Shown: positions 54,122 to 64,000 of the stretch, in pieces
Position numbering within the stretch: the first letter of the stretch is position 1
Layout: each line of letters begins with the position of its first letter
Assembly: GCA_026261815.1 (NCBI GenBank)
Contig: JAMPIT010000476.1
Location: forward strand, 6,190,955 to 6,254,954
Direction of reading: 5' to 3'
Length of the DNA stretch: 64,000 nucleotides
From: Monarcha castaneiventris obscurior
Taxonomy: Eukaryota > Chordata > Aves > Passeriformes > Monarchidae
The notes under the pieces: generated by a model
Databases searched by the model: none
Seen by the model: only the letters and a program-made list of their open reading frames with translations
What the model was told of the DNA's origin: nothing
Made by a program: the position numbers and the translations under genes

Positions 54122-54300
54122 TCTTGCACAGGCTTCCCAGAGAGGCTGTGGCTGCCCCATCCTGGGAAGTGTTCATGGCCAGGTTGGACGGGGCTTGGAG
54201 AAACCTGGGATAGTGAGTGGCATATCTGCCCACGGCAGGGGTATAGGAATGAGATGATCTTTCAGGCCCTTCCAACCCAAACCATTCTGTGATTCTCTGA
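54122..54300 (+). mobile_element. CR1 LINE 3'-end fragment, about 180 bp
   Basis: It reads ttgcacaggcttcccagaga, ggctgtggctgccccatcct, ggccaggttggacggggctt, ggagaaacctgggatagtg, gatgatctttcaggcccttc and caacccaaaccattctgtg, ending gattctctga. This is a nearly intact CR1 3' terminus. Confidence 0.94.
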
Positions 54301-57300
54301 TCTGCGCTACCCTCTGCAGTCCCACTCACCAGGCTGAGCACTGCTGCACTTCCCCAAGCAATGGGGAGAGGGACAGCCTGGAGAGATGGGCACAGCATTA
54401 AGAAACTGGAAGCCAATGCAGAAGAAAACATTTCCCTTTCCCCTTGACCAGAGGCTCCCTTTCTCAAGGGAAATGGATTGCTTTACCTTGAAATAGTGGA
54501 AAGAAACCGCCTGACAGGGAGGACAGGCTGGTGATACAAACTGTCCTGGGGAGCAAAGGATCCTTACTGGGAACTGCATGAATCATGTGTGAAACAGAGT
54601 CACTGCCCGTGCCAGGACCTCATAAATTACTGCTCCTGCTATAGAAGCCTTCCTGGGAACACCAAGACAGACATTAATTAAACAAAGGCCCAGAAAGGTC
54701 CCTTGCAATGTTTGTGCTTGCAGGACTGGAGACTGGGGCAGCTGCAGCCCAGCATTGTTACCTGCAAATCCATTATCTGTGGATTTAGCACTGCAAGGAG
54801 AGTTTGGTGTGCAAGTGCCTCTTACAAGTTCTCCTGAGCCAGCCAAGGGAACTGCAGTGCAAGGGCAGCTTCCTGCTCCAAACTTGGGCAAAGAACATCC
54901 CAAATAGTTTGGCTGGAGTTGGCAGAGCCCCTGGATCTCCCCTATTGCACCAAAGCAAACTTGGTGCTGCTCCTGCAGCAGCACCCATGCAGCTGGCAGG
55001 ACAGCCACAGCTCAGAGCACCTCACACTGGAAGAAACCACTTTGTTTTCTTTTCCTTAAACCCTCCCCAACTCACTAGAGTGAGAAAAGCTCCAAGTGAG
55101 GTTTAAAGGGCACAACTCAGGTAGCAAAGTCCACTCCTGGTTAATAAGATTCACTTTAGGAGATAAGGCTTATTTTCATATGGAGAGTGATAGCGGTTTA
55201 TAACACTGGCAGCAATCTGACCCCCCAGCAGGTGTACGTGGCACAAGCAATGTCCAGCCTGATAGGCATCTCCTGTTCCTGGGCTGGGGCACCTTCCTCT
55301 GACTGCAAGGACTGCATATTCCTTATCTCTGAACATCCCTGTCAAGAGGCAGTGCATTCAGTTTTGATTGCTTTCCCCTCTCCATTGAATTTTCCAGGAC
55401 TTCTAGGTGATTAAGTGAAAAAGGGTCTGGCTCAGTTTGTACTTGATTCTAAGGCAGGGTTTCCTTCCTCCTTGTCTGTAGCCATGGCTTTTTCAGCACT
55501 GCCAGTGTCCTTCCTCCAGGTGACCACATCCCCTCTCTGCCATTGGTCGCTGTTACATCCCACACCCACCATCCTTCAGGACAGAGGAGCCCTCTGTGCC
55601 CCCACACTGTGCTCTGGTCTCCGGGGAGCTCCTCCAGCTGACACAAGACTCATCTAAGGGCTGATATGTCAAGTCAAGCCTCTCCTGGAAACCAAAGCAT
55701 AATTCCAGAGGGGAGGAGCACATGAAACCACACACAGCATCAACACAGGCCAGCCCCAAAACCTCAGTGCCTCTCTCAGGACCTCTGGTTCAGTCTGACC
55801 TCTCTCTCTTGAGCACTGTTCACCACATTTCATGGTTGTGTCAGCCCAGGACACTCCTCCTACCAAATGTAGCTGCCATTGTGGCAAACCCTGGCTGTTG
55901 TCTAATGAATGGCAACAATGCCATGCATTAGGTAAAGAAAAGAGAGTCACACAAATTCTTCTGAGAGGAAGAAACTGGGCTCAGAACACATGGACCTGAT
56001 GCCTCCTGGCATAAAGCCTTAATTTTCTTAAGGAATATCCCAAACCCAGCACCTTCCAAGGTACTGACAACCCTTTAGCCTTGCCAGGGATACAGCTGGG
56101 AGTGGGTGAGGGGACACCATGAGAATACTGCCATGACCCACAAAGCCTTTTGCCAAAGCCACGTCTGGCCCACACGTGCTGAGAGTGCACTGCCAGCATC
56201 TCTGTGGCTGTACCTGATGGGGTGGTACCCAGCCAGGACAATGGGTTCTCCTCTCTGCATTGCATTTTCCTGTTATCTCACATCTGCTGTAAACAGCTGA
56301 CTGAAGGAATGCTGAATCAGGAGTGCTCAGATGGAGAAAATTCATTTGTTTTTTAGCCACTGCATGGCCCTGTGCCAATTGGAAGCATTGCAGCTTGGGG
56401 AGCAGAAGATTTGTAACTCAGTGCCTTGCACCCTGAGGAACAACCTGGTTCCAAACCACGATGAAATGTGCTGGATCCAGGCAATGGTGAGGCCAAAGGG
56501 ACTCACAGTGCCCCTTTTGGCAACTGAGAATTATTTCTCAGCATCTTCTGGCCTCTCCTTCCCAGGCCTGTGATGAAGTGCTTTGGCTGCTGATGGTACT
56601 TGCAGTGGCAGCACTCAGAGCTGCCACCTTCACCCAGGGCTGATGCCAGCCCTGTGTCCTGTAACATTGATGGAGTTACCAGCATGTTGTCAGCTCAGAG
56701 AAGTCAACAAAACCCATGGTCATGCTGCAAGAGCATGCCCCAGGCAGGCACACAGCTCCCATTTCCCTGAGCTCAGCAGCCCTGCCTGATAAAAGATGGG
56801 ATGGAGCTACTCGGAGAAAAGAAGAAAACATTTCCAAACCTGGCTCTGCTCCCATCAGATAGAGAGTGCATGGCACAAAGTCCCTGAGGTGACTCTGGAG
56901 TGGCCCCGGGATACCACCAAGCCAGGTAGTGACAGGGAACACCCAGCTTCCCATCCCACTGGGGCTGTCTGGGGCGGAGATGTGGCCATCCAAACCTCCC
57001 AGCTGCTGCATCTGGAAAACACCTGCTGGTGCGTCAGGGGAAAGAGGCACAACACCCTGCCAAAGGTCACATCCCAGCCGTGCCAAGGATCAGCAGTGGG
57101 AGCAGATTCACCCCACTGCTAGAACAGTGGCTGACCAGCCCCATTACCACTCACAGGCACTGTGCCCTTCCTCAGTCTCCCCAGCTGTCAAAATCACTCC
57201 ACCCCAAGACCTGGCAAGAGCCAGTCTGGGCTCTTTTACATCTGAGCTACTCCAGCTGTGACCAACCCACAGCAGCCTTTGCCAGGCAGGTGGGGAGGGA

Positions 57301-57930
57301 GCAGGCAGAATGGAGTGTCCCTTCCTGCTCCCTTGCTCACCTGTCCCGCCTGGATGGCCATGGGGAACAGGGACCCACATTAGCCCGGGGCCATAGAGCA
57401 CTTCCATCAGACACCCAAAGCTTCCGGAGACCCTACGGCTTCTGATAAAGGAGCTGGACCCACCAAGGTGGTCGCTTTCTCTGTTGTCCCCAAGCTGTCA
57501 GCACAGCAAGCATCTCCTTCCATCCCTGCGGTTCCCGCAGGACGACATTGCCATCTGCTGCCTGCTGCTCGGCAGGACACGCCAGCTTGCCTCTGTCACC
57601 CAGGCATGGCCCTCCTCCAGCCACCGCTGCGGGAGGGAGCACGGACCCGGCGGAGACTGTCCCTGTGGGGACCCTCCAGTGTCACCAGCTCAGGGGCAGC
57701 ACCCAGCACACCGAGCTCCCAGCTCCAGCCTGGCACAAGGAGCACAAGGCAGCCGTGCTTCATCCCACCCCATAGCTCCAGGTCTGCCCTACTCTAGGGA
57801 ACGTGACTGGAAGGCTTGTTTGAGGAACACGCCACCACCCAGCAGCACAGGGACAGTGGGGCCGTGTCCCAAACTGGAGCCATGTTCCCTGCCAGCAGCC
57901 CGGCTTCCATAGCCATGGTATAACAAAATG
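54301..57930. other. Intergenic DNA, no gene seen
   Basis: No coding exon or mobile element was recognised. The right end (about 57360-57740) is GC-richer, with scattered CpGs, and its overlapping open frames there are a by-product of that composition. Confidence 0.5.
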
Positions 57931-58125
57931 GTGTGGGACGGAAGGGATTTTTTCAATGTCCTCTGCTCCAACCACCCTACAATGAGCAAGGACATCTTCA
58001 GCTGAGTCAGATTGCTCAGAGCCCTCAACCTGACCCTGGATGTTTCCATGTATGGGGCATCCACCCCCTCTCTGGGCAACCAGTGACAGTGTTTCTCCTC
58101 CCTCCAGTGTTTTACCACCCTCATG
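57931..58125 (-). mobile_element. CR1 LINE 3' fragment, about 195 bp
   Basis: In reverse-complement orientation it reads gacggaagggattttttcaa, ctctgctccaaccaccctac, aatgagcaaggacatcttca, gattgctcagagccctcaac, ctgaccctggatgtttccat and ccaccccctctctgggcaac. The extreme tail is missing. Minus-strand frames here are not genes. Confidence 0.9.
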
Positions 58126-58948
58126 CTCTGAGCTGCTGTGACACCACCCTGCCCTTGGCTCTGCTGGTGACTCACCCACCACGTGGGAACACACACACCT
58201 CCAGCTCCTCAGCCTTGGGCTTTTCATTTGGAAGCACAAGGCTGGTATTTTTTAACTCACAGCCACACCAAGAGATGTTCACTTATTTTAAACTTGAGAG
58301 CACCTACATATTGTTTCACAGCCTAAGATAGGAGATGCCACCAAAGAGAGGAGAAGAGTAGTAATTATGTGCAGTTCAGAAGTTCAGCCTTCAGAGGAGG
58401 AACTGGGCTCCCAGCTATACTTGCCACATGCTTTTAGGCTGATCGTTTGAAAGAGGCTGTGCATTTTATAATTGAGATTGCCCACCTGAGGCAGGAGGTT
58501 TCCACATCGCTCCTGGATTTATAGATCACTGACACAGACCAAGGCTGCTGGTCTCCAAGAGGGACAATGCCATGGAAGTGCCACAGGGAAAGCTGTAATG
58601 TCAAAGGATGTGATCCTCACTATCAATTCCCACTTTATGTCTGAACAGCAGCTGGATCCACTGAATTGGGACCTGCTAAAATACAGTGTTTGAGGATCAG
58701 CCAAGCCCAGCAGGCTAATGGCTCTGCTTTGATATCCACTGGAGAATTTCCACTTTGAAATCCACTGGTAGCAGCTGAGACAATTGAGTGCTGGGCAATA
58801 TACTCAAAAAGCTATCCAAGATATGGGACCCAGCCCCTGGAATGAGGGGGAGACAAATTGAAAGCAAGAAAGGACCTTGAATGGTGCAGCAGTGTCAGTA
58901 CTAAAATAATCATAAAGGAAAAATAAAACTAATTTTAAGGTGTTTCTC
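58126..58948. other. Intergenic DNA before the LTR cluster, no gene seen
   Basis: This is unremarkable sequence with no exon or repeat recognised. The last six bases (58943-58948, TTTCTC) are the left target-site duplication of the adjoining LTR. Confidence 0.5.
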
Positions 58949-59982
58949 TGTCGCTGTTGAGACAGACACGACACATACAGACCCCACAACAGTTCCAGGC
59001 AAAAAGCTGTTTATTCAAAAAAGCCAGTGTAATTTACATTTTTGTATGTTTATCATTCATGTTACTTATCCATTGGTTGCTTAACTACTACAATAAACTT
59101 ATTGGCTATTATTTAGCTACAACATACTGTAATTGGTTATATACAGCCTGAGCATCCTATGCATTCTAAGCATTCAGAAAAACACCAGGTGCAGCTTTGT
59201 TGCTGTGTTCTCTTTCTGTTGTTCAGGTTTCTTGCCTCTGTTTCTCATGGGTACAAATGGATTGTGCTAAGATCTATGTTGGAACCAGACAGGCTTGCTG
59301 ACCTGTGTGGGAATCCAGAGTGCAGAGAATATTTCTCTGCCTGTTTTGAAGAATCTAACCCCCCTGAACAATGTTGTCTTTGACCTTTATCCATGGAGAA
59401 AACTGCCTGCTCTCTGGGAGGAATTAAAATCTACACAGATGTGAACTAGGTGATAGAATATGATGTAAGGATGTCACAGGGTGAAGAATTTAGAAGTTTT
59501 AGGTTTGTTAATGTAGTAAATAGATAAATAGTAAAGGTTCCAAGATGGAGGAGACCTTGTAGTTTTTTAACCTCCATCTTTCTTTTTCTAGTCCCCCATA
59601 TTTTGCAGCAAAAGTAGTTTAGGATGATTGGATGAAAAGTTCCGCAGTTCCAGCCTGCATGTCAGAGTGATTTACTGAACATTGGAGGAAAAGTAAAAAA
59701 TATCTGTCGTTTCAAGTCTTTAATGGTTAGTTTACCTTTAAAACAGCTGTGAAATCTTGATAAGGGGCCTTTTTCTTGCTTTCTCTTGCCATGCTCTGCT
59801 CTGCTATGTCTTCTCTACGCTAGTAGCTGGTAACACTAAAATAAACAACTATCTGAAGAAGCAACTAATGCGTGTTTGCCTCATCCGTCTACTGAACTCC
59901 TTGCAAGGACTCTAAAATCCTCTCTCATCAGGAGAGGCTGATTTATGGCACAGCCTGTGTCGACCTGCTGGTAATTCCCACA
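58949..59982 (-). mobile_element. Solo LTR of an endogenous retrovirus, about 1.03 kb
   Basis: On + the element starts TGTCGCTGTTGAGACAG and ends GGTAATTCCCACA. It is flanked by perfect 6-bp duplications, TTTCTC at 58943-58948 and 59983-59988. On the minus strand there is an AATAAA (TTTATT near 59012) about 60-70 bp before the terminal ACAGCGACA, with CCAAT motifs and TATATAA further upstream, so I place it in minus orientation. A + strand AATAAA near 59839 gives a competing reading. Six-base duplications are typical of class II (ERVK/alpha-beta-like) retroviruses. Frames such as 59159-59383 are short and not viral proteins. The length is large, so an older insertion or a composite is possible. 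Confidence 0.7.
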
Positions 59983-59988
59983 TTTCTC

Positions 59989-60831
59989 CATCTCCAAACA
60001 AGAGAAAATGCTTTTCTCCATGAGGATGGATATGTCTCCTGCCATCAGGAGTGACCACAACCTAAAGAGTCCATGTCACCCCACCTTAGGGCTGCCCTGA
60101 GCTATCCAAGAGATCTAGACACCACTGATGGCTGGAGAGGTCACTTGGCCACACACCTTGGTGCTGGTGTGCACATGGCCACAACGGAAATGAGTGGAAT
60201 TAGGCTTGTCTGAAAGCAAAATCATCCTTTCCCACCCATCAGGGCTGGCACTGAGATTTGCTGTGCCATTCCTAAACACTGGAGTATTTATTTCCTATAT
60301 TTTCCTCCCAGGTGGCCTCAGATATGCAGTCTGCCCAACCTCCCCCCCAGATCCCAGTCTGCCTAGTTGCTGGCATGTGGACATACCATAGCCCCAGTGC
60401 AGCTGTGGCACAGATGCCCAAGACCTGGCCCTGGATATGTTCCAAAATCTCAGGAGAGATGCGCCAGCTGCCTTTTCCTAATGACCCCTGGGGCTGGGGG
60501 GATCTCCTGAGACAGGCCCCGGGAAGTCCAGCCAGGATTTCTCCTGCTTTGAGCCTGTAATTTGGTCTCCCATATGCCTTTGTGTCTCTGACACCTCCAG
60601 CAATGGGCCTGGGAGCAGTTTGGACAGGGTATGATTTGGATTTCCTCCCACTGTTACTTCTCTGTGGACAGGCAATGTAGTGTTTATCCCATAACTTAAC
60701 ACTGGTAACCAGGGAAAATACCAGGCAGATCCCAGAGCAGTCCAGGGACTGCATGGAAGAAGGAACAACTTCACAAGGAGAAAAAAAACCACAAAAACCA
60801 CTTTCCTGCATGCTGTAGATTTTGTAACATT
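59989..60831. other. Intergenic DNA between LTRs, no gene seen
   Basis: No retroviral gag, pol or env similarity is visible in any frame, which argues against this being the interior of one provirus. An open frame of 179 codons (60272-60811, minus) has no recognisable domain. Confidence 0.55.
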
Positions 60832-60837
60832 TCTTTC

Positions 60838-61176
60838 TGTCGCAGTATTGGACACGAAAGAAACACGCAGGGTCGAGCAGCAGGTCAGGACCATCAGCAG
60901 CAGGGCGAAGACCCTGCCTACCTTTATTCTCTGCTTTTTATATCTTTCTTAAAACAACCATACATTGGTAGATGAGGTTTACACTTCTGCCATTCTATAG
61001 GATAGGAACATAGTCTATCATCTTTCTCCACCTTGGAGAAAGGAATGAAAAACAATCCAGAAGTTCAGAAAACAATCTAGGTCGGTTTGGAAAACAAGAG
61101 CTATGTTTATAGAAAATGCATGAGAAATTCTGCTACAGAAGTAAAAACACAGAACAATGAAAAATCCAGGGTGACA
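60838..61176 (-). mobile_element. Solo LTR of an endogenous retrovirus, 339 bp
   Basis: The + strand starts TGTCGCAGTATTGGACACG and ends CCAGGGTGACA, between perfect 6-bp duplications TCTTTC at 60832-60837 and 61177-61182. Read on the minus strand it begins TGTCACCCTGG, has TATAAAAAGC followed within about 15 bases by AATAAA (60923-60928), and ends 85 bp later in TACTGCGACA. The very close TATA and AATAAA imply a short R region, as in alpha- and betaretroviruses. The GCGACA terminus resembles that of the LTR at 58949, suggesting related families. No coding sequence is attached. Confidence 0.85.
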
Positions 61177-61396
61177 TCTTTCTTCTAAAATCATTGTTTT
61201 CTCACCCAGGCCATATGACTTTGTGCTTTCCTAGTGTACAGCATCCCATAAGGCTTTTCCTTGGCTGCATGTTCGGCCCAGAGCTCTCATGCAGGGAAAA
61301 CCTGAGAACAGGAGAAAATGTTACTCACAGAAAATCAGGGAGGACACTTTGCTATATTTTCCCCTCTTTCAAGAGGCTGAAGAGGAGAATGATGTT

Positions 61397-61752
61397 TGCG
61401 GGAATACAGGACCCCTGAACAACGAATCACGTTGATTACGCAAGAGTCCGTTTATTGTTTACATTACTCCATTCTTATGCATTTCTGTAACTGTCATTCA
61501 CACGATCACACATGACTCGATTGGATCCTCCACATTGTCCACACGCCTTGCATGCACCTTTCAGGGGACCTGATTGGTTCTAGTCCAAGATGGTACAGTC
61601 CCTCTTTATCTACTTTCTTGCTGTCTTGTTATTCTGCCTTCCAACGTCTTCTTTCCCAATTCAGCACTTCTTGCATTCCTCAGGCCCTGATAAAGGTAAC
61701 TGCACATAACTTGGCTGGGGCCCCTCTGCCAGGATTCTCATGCCTTGCAACA
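61397..61752 (-). mobile_element. Solo LTR of an endogenous retrovirus, 356 bp
   Basis: The + strand begins TGCGGGAATACAGGACCCC and ends TGCCTTGCAACA, with perfect 6-bp duplications GATGTT at 61391-61396 and 61753-61758. On the minus strand it starts TGTTGCAAGGC, carries two CCAAT motifs (ATTGG on + near 61530 and 61573), has AATAAA at 61451-61456 and ends CCTGTATTCCCGCA. The ends differ from those of the LTR at 60838, so this is another family or subfamily inserted independently. Confidence 0.82.
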
Positions 61753-61758
61753 GATGTT

Positions 61759-62157
61759 CATCAAAATTACCTTTTCTTTCTGCAGCATTTCTTGGTCTTT
61801 CAGGAAGAAAGAGGAAGAAATGCTGCAGCATGGGGCATGGGGAGGGACCTCCCCACAGATAGCCCAAAACACTCAGCATGTCTGGAGGGGGATCAGCAAT
61901 GCCGGGATCCCATGGGACCAGGGCAGCCTGGATCTGCTTTGGGTGGCCTGCATTGGAAAAGGAGTTCTATCCCTACTCCCTGCTCTCTTTACGGCTTGTG
62001 AGCAGACCTCAGTTGGTCCCTGCGATGATGCTCCTCCTGTTGCAACAAGATGAACCTGTCTCTGAGCCCTGCAAATCCCTCCCCATGGCTTTCTCTTCTC
62101 TGGTTTTTAAACCATCCCCATTTTATGCTCAGTGACAGCTTCCTCATGGCTTAAAGT
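61759..62157. other. Short intergenic stretch, no gene seen
   Basis: About 400 bp of ordinary sequence separates the last LTR from a CR1 copy. Nothing was recognised in it. Confidence 0.5.
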
Positions 62158-62435
62158 CATAGAATCACAGAACCATAGAATTGTTAAAGTTGGAAAAGCC
62201 CTTTAAGACCATCCAGTTCAACCATTAACCCAGCGCCCTTTACTAAACCATGCCCCAAGTGCCAATTTAAATTACATTTAAAATATGTCTAGCCCCAAAC
62301 TACATATATTTTAAATCCCTCTAGGGATGGTGACTCTGTCACTTCCATGGGCAGCCTATTCCAGTGCTTGACAAGCCTTTGTATGAAGAATTTTTTCCTA
62401 ATATCCCATATAAATCTCCCCTGTTCTATTATTCC
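62158..62435 (-). mobile_element. CR1 LINE 3' fragment, about 280 bp, with intact terminus
   Basis: It starts CATAGAATCACAGAACCATA, the reverse complement of the CR1 terminal repeats. It continues gttggaaaagccctttaaga, ccatccagttcaaccattaa, cccagcgccctttactaaac, ttaaatccctctagggatgg, ctattccagtgcttgacaag and ttttttcctaatatcccat. This is the same CR1 type as the copy at 40083. Confidence 0.94.
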
Positions 62436-63062
62436 TCACCCCACTCTGCTTCACAGCAATGCTGCCAAGACCCAGCGAACACTTTTTGGTGTACTGTAGT
62501 TGGCTCCAGTGCAACAGAAGGTTATAAAACTACTGGGAGGAGGATTCCAGGATACTGTGAACAGTGATCCTTTAGTTTTATCACATCCAGGCAATAAATA
62601 ATGGTTTCAGCCCCTTGGAAGCAGCAGCGCCCTGCTGGAGCAGCCTCCTGGGTGCTTGCGTCTGCCGTCACTCAGCAGTAACCTCCTGGCCCAGTTGGCT
62701 CCAGCTTCAGAGGGAAATGGATTTGCATGTCTCTGGCTTCCTGTGGGCGTCACAGCATTGATTCCTACAAGTTATTGTATCTAAAGCTGCTTCCAAGACA
62801 TGGACTCTGATTTACTGCAGGCAAATTATCCAAGAGAGGGAAATCCAGAAAGAATGAGCACTCAGGGAGCAGGGAGTGGGATGGCAACAGCTTTGTCAAG
62901 CATCCATCTGGTGCAGTGAATGGTACTGTGCTCTGGGTCATCTTTAAGATGCTCCTGCTGCAGCCCAGGGGTAATTCCCCCTTCCTACATGCTCTCCCAG
63001 CTCCTGGCAGCAGGATCATATTCCCGTGCAAAGCCCTCTTCAGCAATGTTGGACTGAAGGCT
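62436..63062. other. Intergenic DNA, no gene seen
   Basis: No exon or element was recognised between the CR1 copy and the tetranucleotide array. Confidence 0.5.
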
Positions 63063-63196
63063 CCTTCCTTCCTTCCTTCCTTCCTTCCTTCCTTCCTTCC
63101 TTCCTTCCTTCCTTCCTTCCTTCCTTCCTTCCTTCCTTCCTTCCTTCCTTCCTTCCTTCCTTCCTTCCTTCCTTCCTTCCTTCCTTCCTTCCTTCC
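63063..63196. repeat. CCTT/TTCC tetranucleotide microsatellite, about 33 units
   Basis: CCTT units run without visible interruption for about 134 bases, then break into CCCTCCTCCC. The strand is purely pyrimidine (purine on the other strand), a composition that can adopt triplex structures and is highly variable in length. The apparent proteins of repeated GRKE or FLPS are translations of this array. Confidence 0.97.
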
Positions 63197-64000
63197 CTCC
63201 TCCCTTCCCAATGTCTAAAGTGAATGGCGCTTAATTTTCTCATTATTTTAAACAGTGCAACTATAAAATAACTTTTCTGAAACAAAGATAAAATTAATGT
63301 AAAAACAAACTAATATACATCTGAAAACTTCTGTGTTTTCCTTATCCTCCCCTTACACAGCGAGGCTTTTAATTAGGAGGATTTTAGTTTCATCCAAAGG
63401 CATCCAGCCTATAAGCGCCAAAAATGTTCCATAATGATAAGCAAAGTACAGTCAGGAGGGACAACAGAGAGTGTTTTTCCAACATTGGCATAGACTGCAA
63501 AGGACAGGAAAGATAATTTCCAGAATAATAGTTTTGTTTAACAATGGTGAAAAATATAAACTGAGTTTTGTTTTAAATTAATAGTGAAGACAGCTCAATA
63601 TAATGTTATAAATCACAAAATAGAAAAAGTATGAAAATTACTTAAAGTGATGATTATAAGTAAAATATTATTAAAAAGTTATTTCAAGTTACAGAAAATG
63701 TTTTTTAAGTCTCTTGTGGTGCTCTGAGCCTTATTTTCCTTGGGGATAGGCTTATGATCAAGGCTATGAAAACAGTAAAGGTCATCATTTTCAGACCTGG
63801 TGAAACCTGGTGTTTTACACTGGAAGCACTAACAACTCCAGAAAACTGTAGGAGCTGGGTGTTCTGGTCTGTATTCTGCAATATCCCCAGTATGACATCA
63901 TATCTTTCAGCAGATGAGCTACATCACACCAGGACTTCAGTGGATATGTTTAGAGTGTGCTCAGCTCTTTGACAATCTCCCAGGCAGAGGTTACCTGGAC
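63197..64000. other. AT-rich intergenic DNA at the right edge, no gene seen
   Basis: Base composition drops to strongly AT-rich between about 63230 and 63760. I found no exon, polyadenylation context or repeat family in it. A short frame at 63754-63972 has no recognisable domain. Confidence 0.5.

Noticed and set aside
58949..61752. A single provirus spanning the three LTRs
   Set aside because: Each LTR has its own different 6-bp duplication, the ends are not alike, and no gag, pol or env frame is present between them.
62765..63285. Frames encoding repeated GRKE or FLPS peptides
   Set aside because: They are translations of the TTCC/CCTT microsatellite, not proteins.

Overview
The window looks like bird genomic DNA. 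At its left edge is the 3' half of a vertebrate glutamine synthetase gene, GLUL, whose protein reads like the avian enzyme. The rest is scattered with CR1 LINE tails, the typical bird retrotransposon, and a few solo endogenous-retrovirus LTRs. I can support no prokaryotic features, no CRISPR array, no tRNA or rRNA gene and no second protein-coding gene. The species cannot be named from the sequence.

Layout. Positions 1-2220 hold the last four coding exons of GLUL on the + strand: 1-95 (cut by the window edge), 506-633, 799-998 and 1902-2220. All introns are GT-AG. Together the exons encode 246 residues, equivalent to residues 128-373 of the usual 373-residue enzyme, and most of the metal- and substrate-binding residues are present. 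A 3'UTR of about 1.3 kb runs to an AATAAA at 3526-3531. From about 3.56 kb to the right edge, roughly 60 kb, I see no convincing gene. The many open frames there have no recognisable domains and are probably chance.

Repeats. Twelve CR1 3' fragments are visible. The first five (4.8-40.1 kb) are in minus orientation, the next five (44.6-54.3 kb) in plus, and the last two (57.9 and 62.2 kb) in minus. An LTR-like segment lies at 11.5-11.75 kb beside a 24-base G run. At 58.9-61.8 kb three separate solo LTRs sit close together, and I could delimit each by TG...CA ends and a perfect 6-bp target-site duplication. No gag, pol or env frame accompanies them. Tandem and simple repeats include a perfect 50-bp duplication (12607-12706), a 19-bp repeat (11934-11990), an AT palindrome cluster (28.65-28.72 kb) and a TTCC/CCTT array of about 134 bp (63.06-63.20 kb).

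Possible regulatory DNA. Two CpG-dense blocks (about 20985-21560 and 41030-41480) and one compact RFX-like plus CCAAT pair (15407-15444) are the best candidates for promoters or enhancers in the intergenic DNA. They could serve GLUL, an unannotated non-coding RNA or a gene outside the window. I found no evidence of a new multi-gene system. The LTR cluster and the CpG-dense blocks are the most useful leads.
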